DNA of 17,299 bases from Gammaproteobacteria bacterium (GCA_003645395.1 QNFC01000016.1:1-17299); one strand, 5' to 3'; shown: positions 1 through 7,996, counted from the stretch's first letter. The notes: a model not told the origin generated them from the sequence alone. Numbers and translations are program-made.

Positions 1-1224
1 CCCGAACCCGGCGACTTTATCCGCACTTTCATGGGTGAAGATGAAGTCCTGGTGATTCGTCAGGAAGATATGTCCATTAAAGTCTTCCTCAATTTCTGCC
101 CCCATCGCGGCAACCGGGTCTGCAAAGCCGACTGGGGCAATCAACGCCAGTTCAACTGCGCCTACCACGGCTGGGCTTTCGGCGCCGATGGCTCGCTCGC
201 CGGCCTCCCGCTTGAGGAGGTGGCCTATTACAACAAAATGGACAAATCGAAATTCGGCCTGATCCCGGTGGACCAGGTCGACTCCTACAAGGGGCTGATT
301 TTCGGCTGCTTTGATACCAACGCCCCGAGCCTGAGCGACTACCTGGGCGAGATGAAGTGGTATCTCGATGTCTGGCTCGACGCCATGCCCGGCGGCTCAG
401 AATTGATGGGTAACGCCCAAAAGGTAGTGATAGATGCCAACTGGAAGCTACCTATCGAAAATGTCGCTGGCGATGGCTACCACCTGGGTTGGGCTCATGC
501 CGGTGCCATGTCGGTGAGTACCAGCCTCGGCCTGAGCGGTCTATCGGTGGGCAATAGTGATGTCGACATCGACGGCGGGCTTTCCATTGCCGGGCTTAAT
601 GGCCACAGCGTGCTCGGCTCCCTCGATGGCGAAGCTGGCTCCGGTTACGGCTTTTACCCGGATCCGCAACCCGCCCTCGATTACCTTAGCGCCAACCGAG
701 ACTCGGTTATTGAGCGGCTCGGCGAAGTCAGGGGTAAAAAGTTCTGGGGCGCGCAGATGAACTTCACCATTTATCCCAATCTACATATTCTCCCGGGCCT
801 GAACTGGTTGCGTGTTTACCACCCCAAGGGACCCAATCGCTACGAGCAGTGGACCTGGGCGATGGCCGAAAAAGCCATGCCCCAACCGCTGAAAGACCAG
901 ATCCTCGATAACCAGATTCGCACCTTTGGCCCAGCTGGACTATTCGACAACGACGACGGCGACAATTTTGAAGGCATCACCGAACTAGGCCGTGGCTGGA
1001 AAACCCGCCAGCAGGATGTCTACGCCAATATGGCGCTGGGACCCGGCCACACCCGCCCGGACATGCCCGGCATCATGTCCGCTGGACTGGTCTGCGAACA
1101 CAACCAGCGCTGGATGTACCGCCGCTGGCAGGACCTGATGATGGCTCCGCAATGGAGCGACGTCCCGGATTATCAGCACGAAGCGGAGCAGGTTACCGAG
1201 CAGCAGAATAAGGGGGTGGCGTAA
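1..1224 (+). CDS. Aromatic ring-hydroxylating dioxygenase, large (alpha) subunit, 5'-truncated by window edge
   Basis: The reading frame is open from base 1 and gives 407 visible residues. By comparison with the next large subunit, about 56 N-terminal residues lie outside the window. The Rieske [2Fe-2S] motif is visible as CPH near residue 33 and CAYH near residue 53 (numbered from base 1). The catalytic-iron motif GDGYHLGWAH gives His161 and His166 with bridging Asp158. An acidic cluster, NDDGDN, near the C-terminus should hold the third iron ligand. Family knowledge: the alpha subunit binds the aromatic substrate and adds both atoms of O2, using electrons from a ferredoxin. The pattern resembles naphthalene/biphenyl/PAH dioxygenases more than the benzoate type. 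Its stop codon overlaps the start of the small-subunit gene (TAATG), so the two are translationally coupled. The substrate is unknown. The ATG at base 31 is internal, because conserved sequence continues upstream of it. Confidence 0.93.
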   Translation, partial: PEPGDFIRTFMGEDEVLVIRQEDMSIKVFLNFCPHRGNRVCKADWGNQRQFNCAYHGWAFGADGSLAGLPLEEVAYYNKMDKSKFGLIPVDQVDSYKGLIFGCFDTNAPSLSDYLGEMKWYLDVWLDAMPGGSELMGNAQKVVIDANWKLPIENVAGDGYHLGWAHAGAMSVSTSLGLSGLSVGNSDVDIDGGLSIAGLNGHSVLGSLDGEAGSGYGFYPDPQPALDYLSANRDSVIERLGEVRGKKFWGAQMNFTIYPNLHILPGLNWLRVYHPKGPNRYEQWTWAMAEKAMPQPLKDQILDNQIRTFGPAGLFDNDDGDNFEGITELGRGWKTRQQDVYANMALGPGHTRPDMPGIMSAGLVCEHNQRWMYRRWQDLMMAPQWSDVPDYQHEAEQVTEQQNKGVA

Positions 1225-1778
1225 TGAATAAGCCCGCAGACTACAGCCTGCCGGCACTGCCGGCTGAAACCGAGCCGAGTAGTGATGCTGTTTTTCTGGA
1301 CCTGCAACGCCAACTGCACTTTGAGGCACGGCTGCTCGACGAGCTACGCCACAGGGAATGGCTGGAAATGATGACCGATGATGTGCGCTACTTTGCACCC
1401 ATGTTTGGTCGACGGCTTCGCAATGAACAGAAAATCACTGACCGCATGGCCGGCTACTTTTTTAATGACCATCGGGTTCACATGGAAATGCGCGTCACCC
1501 GACTCGACAGCAACATGGTCTGGTGCGAAGACCCGGTTAATAACGTGCGCCACCTGGTCAGCAACATTGAGGTTTTTGACACTGCTGATGCCGATGAGGT
1601 GAAAGTCTACTCAGCCGTCGACCTGCATCGCAGTCGGCTGGACAGCAAGCTCAAGCGCCTCACTTATGGCAGAACGGATATCTGGCGCCAGCAGGAGGGC
1701 CGCTGGCTACTGGCGATGCGCTGCGTCAACTTCGACCACAATGCAACCATCGACAGCAACCTGAACCTGTTCTTCTAA
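1224..1778 (+). CDS. Aromatic ring-hydroxylating dioxygenase, small (beta) subunit
   Basis: This 184-residue protein has the usual length and pattern of an RHO beta subunit (SnoaL/NTF2-like fold). An early acidic, Leu-rich helix (FEARLLDELRHREWLEMM) is followed by DDVRYFAPMF, a central RVTRLDSNMVWCEDP stretch and a VSNIEV strand. The C-terminus, NLNLFF, is typical of this family. Beta subunits are structural in most alpha3beta3 dioxygenases. The ATG overlaps the TAA of the preceding alpha gene by one base and has a purine-rich AAGGGGGTG ribosome binding site inside that gene, which points to coupled translation and a 1:1 partnership. A gap of 42 bases separates it from the next alpha gene. 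Confidence 0.93.
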   Translation: MNKPADYSLPALPAETEPSSDAVFLDLQRQLHFEARLLDELRHREWLEMMTDDVRYFAPMFGRRLRNEQKITDRMAGYFFNDHRVHMEMRVTRLDSNMVWCEDPVNNVRHLVSNIEVFDTADADEVKVYSAVDLHRSRLDSKLKRLTYGRTDIWRQQEGRWLLAMRCVNFDHNATIDSNLNLFF

Positions 1779-1820
1779 ACCAACACCACCAAATACCAAT
1801 ACCCCGAGGAGAGACCCACT

Positions 1821-3158
1821 ATGGATATGCGTACCCGCAACCCCTTCCCCGCTGATTATCACGATTACATCAACACCGACGAAGGTTGGGTAGACCGACG
1901 TATTTTCTGGGAAGAGGAAATTTATCAGCAGGAGCTGGAGAAAATTTTTGCCCGCTCCTGGCAGTTCATCGCCCACGATTCGCAAATCCCCAACCCCGGT
2001 GATTTTGTCACCACCTATATGGGCGAGGACGGGGTCATTGGCAGCCGCGATAAAAATGGCCAGGTGCGGGTTTTTCTCAACTCCTGCCCCCACCGCGGCA
2101 ACAAGGTCTGCTTTGCCGATAGCGGCAACGCCAAACGCTTTACCTGTAACTACCACGGCTGGGCGTTTGGCAATGACGGCTCGCTGCTAGGAATCCACAA
2201 CGAACACATCTACGAAGGCTATATCAACAAAGCCGACTGGGGGCTACGTGAGGCACGAGTTTCTAATTACAAGGGGTTGATCTTCGCCAATTTCGATTCC
2301 GAAGCCCCGGACCTGGAAACCTGGCTCGGCGATTACCGCTGGTACCTGGATATGCTTCTCGATAACGAAGAGGGCGGCATTGAGTTTCTACCCGGCACGA
2401 TTAAGTCCTACGTCAACGCCAACTGGAAATTCGGCGTCGAAAACTTCATCGGCGACTCTCTCCACGCCATGTGGAATCACGACTCCGGCGCCAAGGCGAT
2501 GATGGGGGGACAGTCGTTCCCGCCCGCTGAACAGGAAGGTTCTTATCACGGTTCTGCCAATGGTCACGGTTGGGAGTTCGCCACTGACAGCGTGGCTGAC
2601 ATTGCCATCCTGGGCCAACCCGAAGTGATTGAGTATTACGAATCGATACGGCCAAAAATGCGCGAACGGCTTGGCGAAATGCGGGCAAAAATTTTCGGCT
2701 CGCTGGCCTCGGCAGCCATGTTCCCAAACATCTCTTTTCTACCCGGACTGGGCACTTTCAGGGTCTGGCTACCCCGGGGCCCGCGCAAAATGGAGCTGCG
2801 AGTCTGGACCATTGTCAACAAAAACATGCCCGATCACATCAAGCAGATGGTTAACAAGGGCACCATGCTCACCTTCAGCCCCGGCGGCACCCTGGAGATG
2901 GACGACGGCGAAAACTGGGAGGGCAACACCCAGACCAACAAGGGCACCCTAACCCGTCAGGGCAAACTCCACTACGGCTGCGGCAGCACTAGCCGTATCG
3001 ACCACCCGGAAATTCCCGGTATCGTCCACCAGGGCCAGTACAACGACGCCAACCAACTGGCGTTTTACCAACGCTGGGCCGACCTGATGAATGCCGACGA
3101 CTGGGACGACGTACCCCAGCGCAACGAGCCGCGCTTCGCCGGCAAACCGACTCGCTAA
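1821..3158 (+). CDS. Aromatic ring-hydroxylating dioxygenase, large (alpha) subunit
   Basis: A complete alpha subunit of 445 residues. The Rieske centre is formed by C89-x-H91 and C109-x2-H112. The mononuclear iron site is GDSLHAMWNH with Asp212, His215 and His220, and the third ligand is probably Asp361 or Asp362 in EMDDGENWEG. The start is the first ATG after GAGGAGAG at a spacing of 7 bases. It is clearly related to the upstream alpha subunit (CPHRGNxVC, YHGWAFGxDGSL and matching C-terminal motifs), so this is a diverged pair, presumably with different substrate ranges. The iron motif is odd: Leu stands where Tyr normally precedes the first His, and Asp follows the second His. Closest in style to naphthalene/biphenyl/PAH dioxygenases. 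The actual substrate cannot be inferred. Confidence 0.93.
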   Translation: MDMRTRNPFPADYHDYINTDEGWVDRRIFWEEEIYQQELEKIFARSWQFIAHDSQIPNPGDFVTTYMGEDGVIGSRDKNGQVRVFLNSCPHRGNKVCFADSGNAKRFTCNYHGWAFGNDGSLLGIHNEHIYEGYINKADWGLREARVSNYKGLIFANFDSEAPDLETWLGDYRWYLDMLLDNEEGGIEFLPGTIKSYVNANWKFGVENFIGDSLHAMWNHDSGAKAMMGGQSFPPAEQEGSYHGSANGHGWEFATDSVADIAILGQPEVIEYYESIRPKMRERLGEMRAKIFGSLASAAMFPNISFLPGLGTFRVWLPRGPRKMELRVWTIVNKNMPDHIKQMVNKGTMLTFSPGGTLEMDDGENWEGNTQTNKGTLTRQGKLHYGCGSTSRIDHPEIPGIVHQGQYNDANQLAFYQRWADLMNADDWDDVPQRNEPRFAGKPTR

Positions 3159-3170
3159 GGAGAGCTGACC

Positions 3171-3713
3171 ATGAGCGCCACCGCACAAACTATTACCCCG
3201 AATCTCGGCAAGCCGAGCCTGGAACTAATTAACGACGTACAACAATTTCTCTATCGTGAAGCCCGGCTGCAGGATGCCCAGGCCTACCGCGACTGGCTGG
3301 ATATGCTCACCGAGGATATCCACTACTGGATGCCAGCCCGCGAACAGCGTTACAGAGCAAACCCCATGGAACCCGATATTACCCATGCGGCCTACTACAA
3401 CGACAACTACGCCAACCTGGAGACCCGGGTCAGCCGCACCGAAACCGGCACCTGCTGGTCGGAAGATCCGGCCACCCGCAGTGCCCACGTGGTCACCAAT
3501 ATCGAGGTTGAACTCAGCGATAACCCGGACGAATACCGGGTCTATTCACTGGTTGCGGTCTATCGCAATATGAACGAAGACGAAGAACACACGCTTTACG
3601 GCCACCGCGAGGATATTCTGCGCTGCGTCGATGGCGAATTAAAACTGGCCAAACGCAAAATCACTATCGACCAGAATATTTTTCTCAGCAAAAGCCTGAA
3701 CGTCTATTTGTAA
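3171..3713 (+). CDS. Aromatic ring-hydroxylating dioxygenase, small (beta) subunit
   Basis: A 180-residue beta subunit that starts 12 bases after the alpha stop. The ribosome binding site (AAGGAGAG) overlaps the alpha stop codon TAA, which indicates tight coupling. Family features are the early helix QQFLYREARLQDAQAYRDWLD, then EDIHYWMPAR, RVSRTETGTCWSEDP, VVTNIEV and the terminal LNVYL. It also resembles the first beta subunit in the window (Y/H-W-M-P and CWSEDP versus VWCEDP), so the two alpha/beta pairs probably arose by duplication of a whole pair. An unrelated-looking N-terminal extension of about 20 residues precedes the conserved core. It should assemble with the 1821-3158 product. Confidence 0.93.
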   Translation: MSATAQTITPNLGKPSLELINDVQQFLYREARLQDAQAYRDWLDMLTEDIHYWMPAREQRYRANPMEPDITHAAYYNDNYANLETRVSRTETGTCWSEDPATRSAHVVTNIEVELSDNPDEYRVYSLVAVYRNMNEDEEHTLYGHREDILRCVDGELKLAKRKITIDQNIFLSKSLNVYL

Positions 3714-3770
3714 ATAATTGACGGATTCCCAACCCGCACATTAGGCATTCAGACTTCAGGAGCACTGACC

Positions 3771-4874
3771 ATGATGGATTACCTACGCTATTACATATGC
3801 ACACTAATGGTACTGGCGGGCATCGTCGGCTTTATGCTGGGCAGTCACTGGATGTGGGCGGGTGTCGCCACCTTCCCGGTACTGCTGGTGCTGGACCTGC
3901 TGTTTGGCAAGGATCACGCTCGGCGTAGCATCACCCTGCCTCATCTGGCTGATGTGCCCCTCTATCTACATGTGATATTGATGTTCGTACTCTACGGCAG
4001 TTTTGCCTGGCGCCTCGGCAGCGGCGTTGGAACAGAAACCCTGGCTGTGGTTGGCGGTTTTCTCTCTCTGGTCTGGCTCAGCGCCGTACCGGGTGTGCCG
4101 GTGGTCCATGAACTGATGCACCGTCATGGTGTGGTTCCGCGTTTTTTCGCCAAGATAGGTTCAGCCTTTTTTGCTGACATGAACCGCGATGTCTCCCACC
4201 TGATTACTCATCACATTCACTTCGACACCCCCAGAGACAGCGACACTGCGTTTCGTGGTGAAAATGTTTTTAGCTTCATGTGGAGAGCGACCAAAGGCAG
4301 CTACCTGGATGCCTGGGAAACCGAAAAACGGCGCATGTCAGTAAAAGGCAAAAGCGTCTGGTCACCCCAGAGCTTGGTGGTCTGGGGAATCGTGTCGATG
4401 CTGAGCATCGCTGCTGGTTGCGGCATCATCGGCGGTGTAGCTGCAGGTTTAATCGCATTGCTGGCAATGGTCGGCGCCAAATTCGCGTTAGAAGCCCTGA
4501 ACTTTTTACAGCACTATGGCCTGGTTCGCCAGGAAGGAGTGGCAATGGAAAAACACCACACATGGAATCACCTGTCGGCAGTTTCACGGGCAGTCGGTTA
4601 CGAAATCACCACTCATATCGATCACCACAAGAATGGTGACCTGCGCTTTGATGAATTAGTGCCTTACCCCGAAGCCCCGCAGATGCCGAGCATTTTCATC
4701 TGCGCCTTCATGGCCGTCATTCCGCCTTTCTGGACCCGCTACTCGCAGAAACGACTACGTGACTGGGATCAAACCTTTGCCAACTCAGCAGAACGTAAAC
4801 TGGCCCGAGAGGCCAACCGCCGCGCCGGTTGGCCCGACTGGTTAGGAGAACCGACGGAGGCAATACCTGCCTGA
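3771..4874 (+). CDS. xylM: XylM-like membrane di-iron hydroxylase (xylene/alkane monooxygenase family)
   Basis: This 367-residue integral membrane protein belongs to the AlkB/XylM family. Visible His motifs are HELMH (113-117), HLITHH (143-148), QHYG (247-250) and THIDHH (281-286), the expected di-iron ligand sets. As I remember XylM of the TOL plasmid (about 369 residues), the resemblance is full length: N-terminal LRYY, DTPxDSDT, HYGLVR, EAPQMPS and RDWDQ near the C-terminus. XylM hydroxylates methyl groups on toluene/xylene rings using a separate NADH reductase, XylA, which is not in the window. Several hydrophobic segments flank the motifs. The start is the first of two adjacent ATGs, 8 bases after AGGAG. 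It is the last gene of the left operon, 57 bases after the beta gene, and is followed by a strong terminator. A p-cymene monooxygenase-type role is an alternative. Confidence 0.88.
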   Translation: MMDYLRYYICTLMVLAGIVGFMLGSHWMWAGVATFPVLLVLDLLFGKDHARRSITLPHLADVPLYLHVILMFVLYGSFAWRLGSGVGTETLAVVGGFLSLVWLSAVPGVPVVHELMHRHGVVPRFFAKIGSAFFADMNRDVSHLITHHIHFDTPRDSDTAFRGENVFSFMWRATKGSYLDAWETEKRRMSVKGKSVWSPQSLVVWGIVSMLSIAAGCGIIGGVAAGLIALLAMVGAKFALEALNFLQHYGLVRQEGVAMEKHHTWNHLSAVSRAVGYEITTHIDHHKNGDLRFDELVPYPEAPQMPSIFICAFMAVIPPFWTRYSQKRLRDWDQTFANSAERKLAREANRRAGWPDWLGEPTEAIPA

Positions 4875-4897
4875 ATTTAACAATTTAAACTCAGCAT

Positions 4898-4933
4898 AAA
4901 AAAAGCCCCAGCCAAATGGCCGGGGCTTTTTTT
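4898..4933. terminator. Bidirectional rho-independent terminator
   Basis: Seven A's, then GCCCCAGCC, loop AAAT, GGCCGGGGC, then seven T's. The stem is 9 pairs with one A/C mismatch, and the A and T tracts extend the symmetry. It sits between the convergent XylM-like gene (plus) and yaaA (minus), so it can end transcription from both sides. Confidence 0.93.
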
Positions 4934-4956
4934 ATTTCTCTTTGGGATTCGCTGAA

Positions 4957-5730
4957 TCAGGCCGGTGCCGCATCCCGGCTGAACACCCAGTCATTATCCC
5001 TGGACTGGTCCGCATCAAACCGATATCCCTGCCAGGCAAACTCTTTCAGCTGCTCGGGTTTATCAAGCCGATTCTCGATGATGTAACGGGCCATGGCGCC
5101 GCGGGCCCGCTTGGCAAAGAAACTGATGATTTTATAATGGCCGTTTTTCAGATCCTTGAACTGCGGGGTAATGATTTCACCAGTGATCTGCTTAGCTTTC
5201 ACCGCCTTGAAATACTCGTTCGAAGCCAGGTTCACCAGCACCTTTTCTGTTTCGAGCAACCGATTCAGCTCACTAGCAAGCTGATCACCCCAGAATTCGT
5301 AGAGGTTTTTACCCTTTTTATTGGCGAAACCGGTGCCCATCTCTAGCCGATAGGGCTGCATCAGGTCCAATGGTTTTAGCAGGCCATATAGCCCGGAAAG
5401 AATACGCAGGTGCTGCTGGGCAAATTGCAGATCGCTGTCACTGAATGAACCCGCATCAAGCCCCTGATAGACATCACCAGTAAAGGCCAGCAGCGCCTGT
5501 TTGCTGTTCTCTATCGTAAACTCTGGCCGCCACGCCTGGTAGCGTCGGTGATTCAGCTCGGCTAGTTTTTCGCTGATCGACATCAGACCGGCGATCTCTC
5601 TGCTATCAAGTTTGCGAAGCTGCCCAATCAGCTCTTCTGACTGATCAATATAGTCCGGCTGGGTTGAAGGCAGGTGCTCAGCAGGGGTTTCAAAATCGAG
5701 GCTTTTAGCTGGGGAAAGAACAATAATCAT
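4957..5730 (-). CDS. yaaA: YaaA family peroxide stress protein
   Basis: The protein is 257 residues from the ATG at 5730 and opens with MIIVLSPAKSLDFETP, the family signature. Its length matches the E. coli protein (about 258). Other typical segments are LSGLYGLLKPLDLMQPYRLEMG, a SNEYFKAV stretch, and ISFFAKRARGAMARYI near the C-terminus. YaaA is known in E. coli to limit damage from hydrogen peroxide by lowering free intracellular iron; the protein is cytosolic and binds DNA. The reading frame extends 20 codons further upstream, but those residues are not family-like, so I chose the internal ATG. It is not obviously linked to the flanking catabolic genes. Enzymes rich in iron and O2 chemistry make a protective role plausible, but that is inference. 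Confidence 0.93.
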   Translation of the reverse strand: MIIVLSPAKSLDFETPAEHLPSTQPDYIDQSEELIGQLRKLDSREIAGLMSISEKLAELNHRRYQAWRPEFTIENSKQALLAFTGDVYQGLDAGSFSDSDLQFAQQHLRILSGLYGLLKPLDLMQPYRLEMGTGFANKKGKNLYEFWGDQLASELNRLLETEKVLVNLASNEYFKAVKAKQITGEIITPQFKDLKNGHYKIISFFAKRARGAMARYIIENRLDKPEQLKEFAWQGYRFDADQSRDNDWVFSRDAAPA

Positions 5731-5824
5731 TACAAGGTTACCGCGCTGGCAAGGTGATTGGCTCAGGAATACCTCTATCGGCCCACACATTTGGTGGGTG
5801 GATATTTAGCACAAATATAGCAAT

Positions 5825-6280
5825 TCAAAGCGAGTCACCTGAAGTGCCGCGATCATCCATGTCACCCCAATAGCGCTGCATTTCTAAAAACAGCATCGAT
5901 GCAGACCAGGTAATTAACACCAACCCGGTCAGAGACTCCATCCCCGCCATAAAGCGTAGGTGACCGATTGGCTCAATGTCGCCATAACCGACGGTCGAAT
6001 AGGTGGTGAAGGAGAAATAGACGCAATCCCAGAGCGAACCGATAAAATTGCCCTGCAAGGTTCCCAACGCCCCATTCAGGTTAATCAGGTAATAGGAGAT
6101 GCCGAACAGCCATATCTCCACCAGGTGGGCAATCAAGGCAGCAAACACCCCCAGCAACACCCGATAGCGATAACGCAAAGTTATCCGGCGCAATAGCCGG
6201 TAAGTGCGAAAGAGAAATTCGTAATGTATGGTCACCGCCACGGTCACCAACACGCTGTTGATCAACAACATAGCAAGCAT
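5825..6280 (-). CDS. Small two-pore-helix potassium-channel-like membrane protein (Ion_trans_2 type)
   Basis: A 151-residue protein with an N-terminal membrane segment (about residues 1-18), a basic loop (RTYRLLRRITLRYRYR), a second membrane segment (about 42-66), a pore loop carrying the potassium selectivity filter TVGYGD (96-101), and a final membrane segment (about 112-133). The C-terminal tail is short and acidic with no RCK/TrkA-N domain, so no regulatory domain is visible. Such small proteins are usually annotated as potassium channel or ion channel family proteins; the function is untested. The ATG is preceded by AGGAG about 12 bases upstream. It lies 94 bases upstream of yaaA on the same strand and could share a transcript with it. 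Confidence 0.85.
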   Translation of the reverse strand: MLAMLLINSVLVTVAVTIHYEFLFRTYRLLRRITLRYRYRVLLGVFAALIAHLVEIWLFGISYYLINLNGALGTLQGNFIGSLWDCVYFSFTTYSTVGYGDIEPIGHLRFMAGMESLTGLVLITWSASMLFLEMQRYWGDMDDRGTSGDSL

Positions 6281-6487
6281 CTACGACCATCTCCTGGAGT
6301 GACCACGGGATCCGAAAGCTGCTGAGCAACTCGTCCCACGAGGGGCATTCTAGCGCATGCCATCCATACACCCGACAGGCTAGCAGAGTTGCTAGCGTCG
6401 CCAGTCTCAACCAGGTAGAAGCTCGCAGGGAGATTAATCTCGACAGGCAGGGTGCCCGTTCACAGCAACCAGGAGCTGCCAGCTCTG

Positions 6488-6511
6488 CAACAAAAAGCCC
6501 TGGAACAGGCT
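6488..6511 (-). terminator. Weak rho-independent terminator after the rubredoxin gene
   Basis: Read on the minus strand just after the rubredoxin stop: AGCCTG, loop TTC, CAGGGCT (one bulged G), followed by TTTTGTT. The stem is short, so the call is tentative. It fits the position expected for the end of a monocistronic rubredoxin transcript. Confidence 0.45.
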
Positions 6512-6522
6512 TGCTGTATCAA

Positions 6523-6696
6523 TTACCCAATAAGCTCAAAGTCTGTTTTTAGCGCACCGCAACTTGGGCAGGTCCAGTCATCAGGAATATCCTCAAACCG
6601 GGTTCCCGGAGCCAGACCCTCTTCAGGCAAGCCCTGGGCCTCATCATAAATCTCACCACAATAGCGGCAGCGCCACTTACGAAAATCGTTGTCCAT
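6523..6696 (-). CDS. Rubredoxin (57 residues)
   Basis: A small gene, ATG at 6696 and TAA at 6523-6525. The protein has the two rubredoxin iron-binding knuckles, CRYCG (Cys10, Cys13) and CPSCG (Cys43, Cys46), with typical intervening features EIYDEAQG, GLAPGTRFEDIPDDW and the C-terminal acidic end. Rubredoxins carry single electrons on an Fe(Cys)4 site. In alkane-degrading bacteria they feed AlkB-type membrane di-iron hydroxylases, and many also serve in general redox. Two membrane di-iron proteins are encoded within a few kilobases (3771-4874 and 6934-7842), but this gene is in neither of their operons, so partnership is only a possibility. It is preceded by a candidate operator at 6733-6753 and seems to be transcribed alone. 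Confidence 0.93.
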   Translation of the reverse strand: MDNDFRKWRCRYCGEIYDEAQGLPEEGLAPGTRFEDIPDDWTCPSCGALKTDFELIG

Positions 6697-6732
6697 ACTT
6701 TGGAAATACCTATATAAAAACTTGCGGCCTTG

Positions 6733-6753
6733 CGCTGAATGACGGTTTCAGCG
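6733..6753. promoter_or_regulatory. Perfect inverted repeat upstream of rubredoxin, candidate operator
   Basis: CGCTGAA, 7-base spacer, TTCAGCG: perfect 7-bp arms centred about 47 bases upstream of the rubredoxin start. On the minus strand its proximal arm overlaps a possible -35 (TTCAGC), 17 bases upstream of a TATATA -10-like hexamer near 6710. The repeat is certain; its role as an operator is inference. The rest of 6697-6933 shows no gene. Confidence 0.5.
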
Positions 6754-6874
6754 TCGTGATTTTTAGTGTGAATTCGGTTCTTGGGAATAGGCCGCGCGGT
6801 CAGCCAATGCTGTTAACCAAAGAACAGGAACAGTGACCTGCCCGACCGGGTAAAGCAAACACAGGGGCGCAGTC

Positions 6875-6910
6875 TAATACGGGTGGGGGCAACGCCACCC
6901 ACCCGTATTA
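6875..6910. terminator. Long GC-rich stem-loop 3' of the desaturase-family gene
   Basis: Arms TAATACGGGTGGG and CCCACCCGTATTA pair perfectly over 13 bp, extended by GGC/GCC with one bulged A around an AAC loop. It lies 24 bases beyond the stop of the minus-strand desaturase-family gene. There is no clear T-tract on the minus-strand side, whereas the plus-strand side reads TTTGTT. It probably acts as a terminator or as a 3'-end-stabilising hairpin for that transcript. Confidence 0.6.
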
Positions 6911-6933
6911 TTTGTTAGAGATTCGATGCAGCT

Positions 6934-7842
6934 CTAGGTTGAAGTAGCCTGCGGATAAAAACCCTTGTGCACCTCAATATTGTCGGGCTCCAGAATAAAC
7001 GCTGTTTGATAACTAACATCGTGCTTATTCAGCTCGTCCTTTTTCAAGTGCCAAACTCGATGCATTTTATAAAAAGGCACCGTCGGATAGAGGTGATGAA
7101 TCAGGTGGTAGTTCTGGTAAACCATCAACGGCGTTAACAACCACTCCCAGCCCATACGCATAGTGGTCGCTAGGTATTCATTGTCTTCACACTTCACGAT
7201 ACCCGGCGCATGGGGCAGGATGACAAAGACAATGTCGATCAGCAACAGACCGATACGGGTGGGGATAAACCAGAGCACGAATACTTCCAGGCCATAGCCA
7301 TAATAGATAGCGGCAGTCAGGATCAGAATGGCAGGAATCACATAAGCTAGGAAGACCCCCATAAACTTGGTAACAAACTCACCGCCGTAGCGAAAGAAGT
7401 AGTACATGTAGTAACCGTCGAAGAACGCCCAACGGAACGGGGCCTGCCAGCGCGGCGAGGCGGCGGTAAACCAGTCGGGGTCGTTTTTAGCGTTGGTAAA
7501 ACGGTGATGCTGCATGTGCAGCCAGCGCAAAATAGGCATCGGTGCGTACGGGAACAGAAAAACCAGCCCGATAGTACCAATACTGTCGTTGACCCATTTA
7601 TTACTGGAAATAGCCCGATGAGCGGCGTCATGAATAACGCTGAACATGCCGTAGCTGGCCAGGCCGTTAACGATACAGGCAAGCCACATGGGCAATGATC
7701 CGGCCAAAGCAGCTGACCAGGAACCAATAATTATCGCCACCATGGCGATACAAATCAGCGTAGTCGGCACCGCGAGAGTAGGCGATTCTTTATAGGACTC
7801 TAAAATCACCCTAGTCTGCTTTTTTGTTGCTGTAGTCGTCAT
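6934..7842 (-). CDS. Membrane fatty-acid-desaturase-superfamily protein (di-iron desaturase/hydroxylase)
   Basis: A 302-residue protein from the ATG at 7842, with a ribosome binding site-like AAAGG about 10 bases upstream. A TTG three codons earlier is less likely. It has the three His boxes of the family: HDAAH (71-75), HMQHH (109-113) and HLIHH (246-250, in NYHLIHHLYP), and four to six hydrophobic segments. The family introduces double bonds or hydroxyl groups into lipids, carotenoids or other hydrophobic molecules using a di-iron site and an outside electron donor. The box spacing and NYHLIHHLYPTVP resemble short desaturase/carotenoid-hydroxylase-like proteins more than AlkB/XylM. The substrate is unknown. 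It appears monocistronic, with 212 bases upstream and a stem-loop downstream. Rubredoxin, encoded next to it, is a possible but unproven donor. Confidence 0.85.
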   Translation of the reverse strand: MTTTATKKQTRVILESYKESPTLAVPTTLICIAMVAIIIGSWSAALAGSLPMWLACIVNGLASYGMFSVIHDAAHRAISSNKWVNDSIGTIGLVFLFPYAPMPILRWLHMQHHRFTNAKNDPDWFTAASPRWQAPFRWAFFDGYYMYYFFRYGGEFVTKFMGVFLAYVIPAILILTAAIYYGYGLEVFVLWFIPTRIGLLLIDIVFVILPHAPGIVKCEDNEYLATTMRMGWEWLLTPLMVYQNYHLIHHLYPTVPFYKMHRVWHLKKDELNKHDVSYQTAFILEPDNIEVHKGFYPQATST

Positions 7843-7996
7843 ATCACTCAACCTTTGTCAGCTAATTATCTGATTTCAAAACACGCGCTTTAGTAAGTCG
7901 ACTCCATTCGCTTATAAAGTTAACGCATCAGAGCACTAAACCAATCGGCAACAACCAATGCGAAAGCCGCGTCGTTGCCGTACATTATCTCAACTT

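Noticed and set aside
5731..5790. 20-codon N-terminal extension of YaaA
   Set aside because: The family begins at MIIVLSPAKS; the upstream codons are unlike any YaaA start.
6361..6400. Two GCTAGC sites around an AGAGTT spacer in the gap 6281-6522
   Set aside because: Short 6-base palindromes, not clearly placed against a promoter and likely chance. The gap otherwise shows nothing beyond the weak rubredoxin terminator.
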